Assembly: GCF_029894425.1 (NCBI RefSeq)
Contig: NZ_JARXYJ010000001.1
Location: 3,100,001-3,164,000, forward strand
Length of the DNA: 64,000 nt
Reading direction: 5' to 3'
DNA from: Streptomyces sp. SAI-127
GTDB taxonomy: Bacteria > Actinomycetota > Actinomycetes > Streptomycetales > Streptomycetaceae
Shown here: positions 54,567-64,000 of the stretch, piece after piece
Layout: every line of letters starts with the position of its first letter
How positions within the stretch are numbered: position 1 is the stretch's first letter
The notes under the pieces: generated by a model
The model's database searches: none
What the model was told of the DNA's origin: nothing
The model's input: only the letters and a program-made list of their open reading frames with translations
Position numbers and translations under genes: made by a program

Positions 54567-57320
54567 ATGACCACCGGACTGGTCCCCGGGGGACAGACCC
54601 CGGACCCCCGGCCGACGGACGGGCTGCCGCAGCAGCGGCACGAGCCGGTCGGCCAGGCAGCCCTGCACGTCGACAACCGGCCGAGGAGTTCTGTGATCAC
54701 CGCGCGCGCGGCCGCCAGCTTCGAGCCTGTCGGTCGATCGGTAGCGACCGCCCGCTCCTTCGTACGCGACACCCTCCAGGGATGGGGCTTCGCCGACATC
54801 GTCGACGACGCGGTGGTCCTCACCAGCGAACTCGTCACCAATGCCGTGGTGCACGCGGGCACCTCCGCGGATGTTCTGTGCCTGCGCAGTGACGACGGTG
54901 TCCGGATCGAGGTGGGTGACCGCTACCCCGAGCGCGAGATCCCCCTCCAGGGTCAGGCCGTCAACATGGGCAACCTCGACCGCGAGGGCGGCCGCGGCCT
55001 CCAGCTCTGCGCCGCGCTGGCCAGCCGGTGGGGCGTCGAGTACACCCCCACTCACAAGCAGGTCTGGTTCCGGCTCGATCTGCCCGAACGCACGGTGGGC
55101 ACCCGCACGGCGGGCCCGTCCCTGCCCGCGGACCTCCTCCCGCTGGCGGACGGCCGCGTCCGCGTGGCCGTCGTCCAGATCGACCGCGCGTGCGCCATCA
55201 GCTCGTGGAACGAAGACGCCGAGGAACTCTTCGGTTATGCCGCCGAACAGGTCATCGGCAAGCCCCTGACCGACCTCGCGGCCTGGCCGCACACCCCCGG
55301 CACCGGCACCGGAATCGCCGAGGCCCTCCAACTCTCGCGCTGGGAGGGCAGTTACGGCATCAGGGCGGCCAACGGTCGCGTCACTTCTGTCTACGCCTCC
55401 CACCTGCGCGTCCGCGACACCGGCGGCGAGCCGTCCACGGTCTGCCTCCTGGTGCGCGACCACGAGCGCGCCGTCCTGCAGACCCCGTTGCGCGTGCCCG
55501 CCTCCGACACGAACACCTCCGTCGACGGCCAGAGCACCGACCCCTTCGAGGTGTTCATCGGCTCCCCGGCCCCGGACGACCTCGACGGCCTCCTTCAGCG
55601 CACTGTCGAACGCGCGCGCGACATGCTCGACGGCGACTCCGCCTTCCTGCTCCTCGCGACCGACGACGAGACCGAGCTGGAGGTCCGCGCCTCCACCGGC
55701 CTGCCCTCCGCCCGCCAGCGCTTCGCGCGCGTACCCGTCGAGGCAGGCCCCGGCCGCTACGGCTCCGCCCGCATGCCGGCCGTCCACGACGACCTCTCGG
55801 CCGTACCCGGCGCCGTACCGCTCCTGAACGGCACCGGCATGCGCTCGGTGGTCACGGTCCCGCTGAAGGTCGAGGGCCGCCTCACCGGCTCCCTCGGCGT
55901 GGCCGCCGAAGGCCCTGGCAGATATTCGAACGAAGAGGCCCTTCGCCTCCAATTCGCCGCCGACCGCATCGCGTTGGCGGTCGAGTCGGCCCGCCTGGGC
56001 GAACTCGAACGCTTGCGCCGCGGCTCCCTGAGCTTCCTCGTCGAGGCCTCCGACCTCCTCGCCGGCACCCTGGACCGCGACCAGACCCTGGCCCTCATGG
56101 CACAGATGACCGTCCCTACCCTGGCCACCTGGTGCGCCGTCTACACGATCGCCGACCAGGCCTCGGATCCCTATCTGTCGTACGTCCTCCACGAGGACGA
56201 GGAACTCATCGACGGCATCAAGTCGTTGCTGTCGAAGATCCAGCCCCCGGACCCGGTTCCCACCCCCGGTGCCCGCGTCTGGTCGGCCCCCGGCGAGGCA
56301 GCGCACCAAGCGGCTCTGCGCAGCTCCATGCGCAGCCTCGGACTCAGCGGCGGGCCCACCCACCAGATCGCCTCCGGAATCGGTCCCACGCTCGCCACAG
56401 CCTCCGCGGTGGGCGGCGAGACCGTCGTCCTCCCGCTGGTCGCCCGCAACCGCGTCATCGGCATGCTGACCCTCGGCAAGCCCGCGGACGAACACTTCCG
56501 CCAGGAAATCCTGGAACTGGCCGAGGACTTGTCCCGCCGGGCCGCCCTCGCCCTGGACAACGCCCGCCTCTACTCCGAGCGCACGGCCATCAGTCAGTCC
56601 CTCCAGCGCAGCCTGCTGCCGCCCGAGCTCCCCGAGATCGACGGCGTGGAGGTCGAGGTCATCTACCGCGCGGCGGGCGAGGGCAACGAGGTCGGTGGCG
56701 ACTTCTACGACGTCTTCCCCATCAGCGACGGCGCCTACGGGTTCGCCATCGGCGATGTCTGCGGTACGGGCCCGAACGCGGCGGCGGTCACCGGCCTCGC
56801 CCGGCACGCCCTCAGGCTGCTCGCGCGCGAGGGCCTCAGCGGCCCGGCGGTCCTGGAACGCCTGAACTCCGCGATCCTCGACGAGGGCGCCCGCAGCCGC
56901 TTCCTGACCCTCCTCTACGGCGAGCTGTGGCCGCAACCGGACGGCAGCGCCCGCCTGAAGGTCGTCTGCGCCGGCCACCCCCTCCCGCTCCGCCTGCGCC
57001 AGGACGGCACCGTCGAACCGGCCGCCGAACCCCAGCCGCTCCTGGGCGTCATGGAGGACCTGGAGCTCTACGAGCAGACGGTCACCCTCGACCCGGGCGA
57101 CGTCCTCCTCTGCGTCACGGACGGCGTCACCGAGCGCCGCGAAGGCACCCGCATGCTGGGCGACGACGGTCTCGCCGACGTCCTGACCACCTGCACGGGC
57201 CTGACGGCCGGCGCGGTCGCGGCCCGCATCATGCGCGCGGTCGAGCGCTTCGCCTCCGACGCCCCGTCCGACGACATGGCGATCCTGGCGATGCGCGTCC
57301 CGGGCCTGCACACGGACTGA
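54567..57320 (+). CDS. osaC: multidomain SigB-modulating regulator OsaC (RsbW-like, PAS, GAF, GAF, PP2C)
   Basis: 917-residue cytosolic regulator divergent from osaA. In order: an RsbW/HATPase_c kinase domain (about 50-175, ELVTNAVVHA and [14 protein letters not shown]), PAS (about 200-310, SSWNEDAEELFGYAAEQVIG), two GAF-type regions (about 345-690) and a SpoIIE/PP2C phosphatase (about 710-915, VGGDFYDVFP, GDVCGTG, CVTDGVTERR, DDMAILAMR). In S. coelicolor OsaC is needed to turn SigB activity down after osmotic induction, through its kinase-like domain. The ATG at 54567 has GGAGGG upstream; ATG at 54486 is an alternative giving 27 more residues. Confidence 0.93.
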   Translation: MTTGLVPGGQTPDPRPTDGLPQQRHEPVGQAALHVDNRPRSSVITARAAASFEPVGRSVATARSFVRDTLQGWGFADIVDDAVVLTSELVTNAVVHAGTSADVLCLRSDDGVRIEVGDRYPEREIPLQGQAVNMGNLDREGGRGLQLCAALASRWGVEYTPTHKQVWFRLDLPERTVGTRTAGPSLPADLLPLADGRVRVAVVQIDRACAISSWNEDAEELFGYAAEQVIGKPLTDLAAWPHTPGTGTGIAEALQLSRWEGSYGIRAANGRVTSVYASHLRVRDTGGEPSTVCLLVRDHERAVLQTPLRVPASDTNTSVDGQSTDPFEVFIGSPAPDDLDGLLQRTVERARDMLDGDSAFLLLATDDETELEVRASTGLPSARQRFARVPVEAGPGRYGSARMPAVHDDLSAVPGAVPLLNGTGMRSVVTVPLKVEGRLTGSLGVAAEGPGRYSNEEALRLQFAADRIALAVESARLGELERLRRGSLSFLVEASDLLAGTLDRDQTLALMAQMTVPTLATWCAVYTIADQASDPYLSYVLHEDEELIDGIKSLLSKIQPPDPVPTPGARVWSAPGEAAHQAALRSSMRSLGLSGGPTHQIASGIGPTLATASAVGGETVVLPLVARNRVIGMLTLGKPADEHFRQEILELAEDLSRRAALALDNARLYSERTAISQSLQRSLLPPELPEIDGVEVEVIYRAAGEGNEVGGDFYDVFPISDGAYGFAIGDVCGTGPNAAAVTGLARHALRLLAREGLSGPAVLERLNSAILDEGARSRFLTLLYGELWPQPDGSARLKVVCAGHPLPLRLRQDGTVEPAAEPQPLLGVMEDLELYEQTVTLDPGDVLLCVTDGVTERREGTRMLGDDGLADVLTTCTGLTAGAVAARIMRAVERFASDAPSDDMAILAMRVPGLHTD

Positions 57321-57331
57321 GAAAGACACGA

Positions 57332-57363
57332 AAAAGGCCCCGCCCGAATGGGCGGGGCCTTTT
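57332..57363. terminator. bidirectional terminator between osaC and tRNA-Thr
   Basis: AGGCCCCGCCC-GAAT-GGGCGGGGCCT flanked by AAA upstream and TTT downstream: an 11-bp perfect stem with A/T tails on both sides, between convergent osaC and tRNA-Thr. Confidence 0.9.
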
Positions 57364-57366
57364 GGC

Positions 57367-57442
57367 TGGAGCCCCCTAACGGAATCGAACCGTTGACCTT
57401 CTCCTTACCATGGAGACGCTCTGCCGACTGAGCTAAGGGGGC
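57367..57442 (-). tRNA. tRNA-Thr (anticodon GGT)
   Basis: 76 bases including an encoded CCA. Acceptor stem GCCCCCT / AGGGGGC, D-loop AGTCGGCAGAG, anticodon loop ATGGTAA with GGT at 57409-57407, T-loop TTCGATT. All four stems pair. It reads ACC and ACU codons. It is the last gene of the minus-strand block after the rrn operon and DegT-like gene. Confidence 0.96.
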
Positions 57443-57515
57443 CTGTCGCTTTCGAGGTTTCCCTCGCGGCAACGGAATAGATCATACCCCGAGCAGGCCC
57501 GTGCTCCCAACTCGC

Positions 57516-58193
57516 TCAGAAAGCGGGCTGAAGCAGTCCCCCAAGTGCATTGCACGCGGCCACGACCCGCTGCATGTCCCGCTTGGTCAGCGAAGCGTCC
57601 ACCGGCAGCGCAAGCGTCTCGTCGGCGGCCCGCTCGGTCTCCGGCAGCGACACACAACGCCGGAATTCGGGCAACCGGTGCACGGGCGTCTTCACCGGCA
57701 CCCGGCAGTCAACTCCCTTGCCCCGCAGGGCCCGAGCGAACGCGTCCCGGTCCGGCCGCCCGTTACCCGGCACCCGCACCACATACTGCTGATACGTGTG
57801 TCCGTCCCCACCGTCGGGCGTGCGCACCCCGCGCAACTTCCCATCGAGGTAGCAGGCCCGCTCCCGACGCTGAGCGACCTCGTCGTACGGCGCCTCTGAC
57901 TCGCCCTCCTGCAGGACCAGCAGCCCGTGCCGCTGCCCGAGCGCGAGCAGTCGCGCCATGTCGGCCGGTCGCCCGAATCGGTGTACGACAACGACGGCCG
58001 CCGTCCGCGGAGTTACCGCCGCTTCGACAGCGGAGGCGTCAAGGCAGTAGCTGACCGGATGTATGTCCGCGAACACCGGAAGCGCACCCGCGAGTGTCAC
58101 CGCCTCGGCGACTTCGACGTTCCCGAAGGCCGGTACGACGACCTCGTCACCGACTCCGACGCCGGCGGCCCTGAGCATTGCAGCAGTACCCAT
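57516..58193 (-). pseudogene. DegT/DnrJ/EryC1-type aminotransferase homologue lacking the PLP lysine region
   Basis: 225 residues versus 370-400 for the family. It starts abruptly at the GTAAM motif normally found near residue 50. It keeps the strand GDEVVVPAFGNVEVAEAVTLAG, PVFADIHPVSYCLD and AAVVVVHRFGRPADM. It then passes, where roughly 100 residues holding the Schiff-base lysine should be, to a short charged stretch. The C-terminal motifs HTYQQYVVRVPG and VPVKTPVHRLPEF remain. It cannot be a normal PLP aminotransferase. It is either a decayed gene or a repurposed binding protein. The open frame and normal codon bias favour persistence. It lies between 5S rRNA and tRNA-Thr. Confidence 0.65.
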
Positions 58194-58238
58194 GCCTCGG
58201 ATGGTGGTTGCGCAACGTGAACTTCAAGTGACGCACAA

Positions 58239-58286
58239 CAAAAAAGGGTTGGACCCCGAACCGAAGTTCAGGATCCAACCCTTTTT
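58239..58286 (-). terminator. rRNA operon terminator
   Basis: On the minus strand, GGGTTGGATCCTGAAC-TTCG-GTTCGGGGTCCAACCC: a 16-bp stem (two G-T pairs) with a stable TTCG tetraloop, preceded by AAAAA and followed by a T-run, 10 bases after the 5S gene. Confidence 0.93.
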
Positions 58287-58295
58287 GAATAATTG

Positions 58296-58413
58296 TTCGG
58301 CGGTGTCCTACTCTCCCACAGGGTCCCCCCTGCAGTACCATCGGCGCTGTAAGGCTTAGCTTCCGGGTTCGGAATGTAACCGGGCGTTTCCCTCACGCTA
58401 TGACCACCGAAAC
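58296..58413 (-). rRNA. rrf: 5S ribosomal RNA
   Basis: About 118 bases, minus strand. The 5' end GTTTCGGTGGTCATAGCG, internal CCCGGTTACATTCCGAAC and 3' GAGTAGGACACCGCCGAAC match actinobacterial 5S, with the ends complementary. Confidence 0.95.
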
Positions 58414-58484
58414 ACTATGAAGTTAGACCGGAAACACAACACGGTCGTTGCCTCAGAACTAACACAGTGGACGCGAGCAAATAT

Positions 58485-63436
<4,952 letters not shown>

Positions 63437-63862
63437 TGTTTACCGGTAATCCGGTCGACACACACGAGAGCGGAGCGACCACCGGAATAAGGCGGTCGCT
63501 CACAGCGTCCTCGCTGTGTTTTTTCAAAGGAACCTCGCCCCAGCAGATGCTGGAGACGGGGTATCAACATATCTGGCGTTGATTTTTGGCACGCTGTTGA
63601 GTTCTCAAGGAACGGACGCTTCCTTTGTACTCACCCTCTCGGGCTTTCCTCCGGGCTTTTCCCTTCGGTCTTGCGTTTCCGACTCTATCAGACCGTTTCC
63701 GGTTCCGATTTCCTCGGTGCTTTCCAGGTTCCCGCTCTCGCGTTTCCCTTTCCGGCGGCTCCGACTTTATCAGAAGTTCTGAGTCGGAATTCCCGCCCCC
63801 GGAGGTTGGCTCCGGAGCACGAAGCTGCCGGGTTCCCCCTCGGGCGGAGCCGTAAACGTACT
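63437..63862 (-). promoter_or_regulatory. rRNA operon promoter and leader region
   Basis: 426 bases without a gene. On the minus strand two promoter-like copies of TCTGATARAGTCGGA (-10 elements near 63772-63765 and 63690-63684) lie about 81 bases apart, suggesting tandem rrn promoters. The leader has TTGAGAACTCAACAGCGTG near 63605-63587 and a hairpin CACAGCGAGGACGCTGTG (63520-63503), typical rRNA processing or antitermination features. Confidence 0.7.
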
Positions 63863-63902
63863 GGAGCGGGGCGCCTCGATGCAAATCGAGGCGCCCCGCT
63901 CC
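63863..63902. terminator. terminator after RNase J gene
   Basis: A perfect 18-bp stem: GGAGCGGGGCGCCTCGAT (63863-63880), GCAA loop, and ATCGAGGCGCCCCGCTCC (63885-63902). Located 31 bases past the rnj stop and before the rrn promoters, insulating the two units. Confidence 0.92.
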
Positions 63903-63933
63903 TGGTTCACTCAGGCGAGTGTCCGACGGTCCG

Positions 63934-64000
63934 TCAGACCTCCACCACCACAGGGAGGATCATCGGCCTGCGGCGATAGGTGTCGGAGACCCACTTGCCC
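63934..64000 (-). CDS. rnj: RNase J, C-terminal fragment (cut by window edge)
   Basis: Only the last 21 codons and the stop are in the window; the peptide ends WVSDTYRRRPMILPVVVEV, the characteristic C-terminus of streptomycete RNase J, a metallo-beta-lactamase-fold endo/5'-exoribonuclease in mRNA decay and rRNA processing. The rest lies beyond the window. Confidence 0.85.
   Translation of the reverse strand, partial: GKWVSDTYRRRPMILPVVVEV

Overview
The window is a chromosomal core segment of a high-GC actinomycete, almost certainly a Streptomyces. The evidence is about 70% GC with strong third-position G/C bias, many GTG starts, the Streptomyces-type gene sets gluABCD/gluRK and osaABC, an rrn operon without spacer tRNAs, and the intergenic element GCGCAGTTCCCCGCGCCCCT. 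No prophage, transposase or CRISPR array is seen; the segment reads as vertically inherited housekeeping and signalling DNA.

Layout. 1-3,060: miaB and small hypothetical genes (minus strand). 3,061-5,733: argG with an apparently leaderless, ARG-box promoter, convergent with a lone rutA. 5,903-12,810: a GAF/PAS/SpoIIE/RsbW-like signalling protein, an excalibur surface protein, a NarL-type two-component pair and a KhtTU-like cation/proton antiporter pair. 12,811-17,827: a TAXI-type binding protein and the glutamate sensing pair gluK/gluR, with two long GC-rich repeat-filled spacers. 17,828-21,187: the gluABCD glutamate ABC transporter. 21,376-24,227: a FAD monooxygenase, then a cysteine-catabolism unit (cysteine dioxygenase and rhodanese) preceded by a short Cys-rich, apparently leaderless leader ORF. 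24,351-29,567: recX-recA with a LexA-type operator, a divergent membrane-protein pair, an AI-2E family permease and a DUF3046 gene. 29,648-39,937: a toroid-fold protein, an AraC-AzlC-AzlD unit, the large helicase Lhr, the glycosylase Nei and an SDR. 39,900-47,652: a small membrane protein, clgR, cinA, pgsA, rimO, a RodZ-like gene and ftsK. 47,771-57,320: the osmoadaptation system osaB, osaA and divergent osaC. 57,367-63,436: tRNA-Thr, a degenerate DegT-family gene and a complete 5S-23S-16S operon (minus strand). 63,934-64,000: the 3' end of RNase J.

Functional themes. DNA repair and recombination (recA, recX, lhr, nei), nitrogen and amino-acid handling (argG, rutA, gluRK-gluABCD, cysteine dioxygenase), proteolysis and cell-division control (clgR, ftsK, rodZ-like), and stress signalling. 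The window holds two SpoIIE-type phosphatases fused to RsbW-like kinases in opposite domain order, plus a hybrid kinase with ten 92-residue HAMP-type repeats.

The most interesting signals are the Cys leader ORF upstream of cysteine dioxygenase, leaderless promoters at argG and the SDR gene, two minisatellites (29 bp and 75 bp units), a duplication of the lhr 3' end, and the DegT-like protein that lacks its lysine-bearing centre. Coordinates and translations were read by eye; no database search was run.
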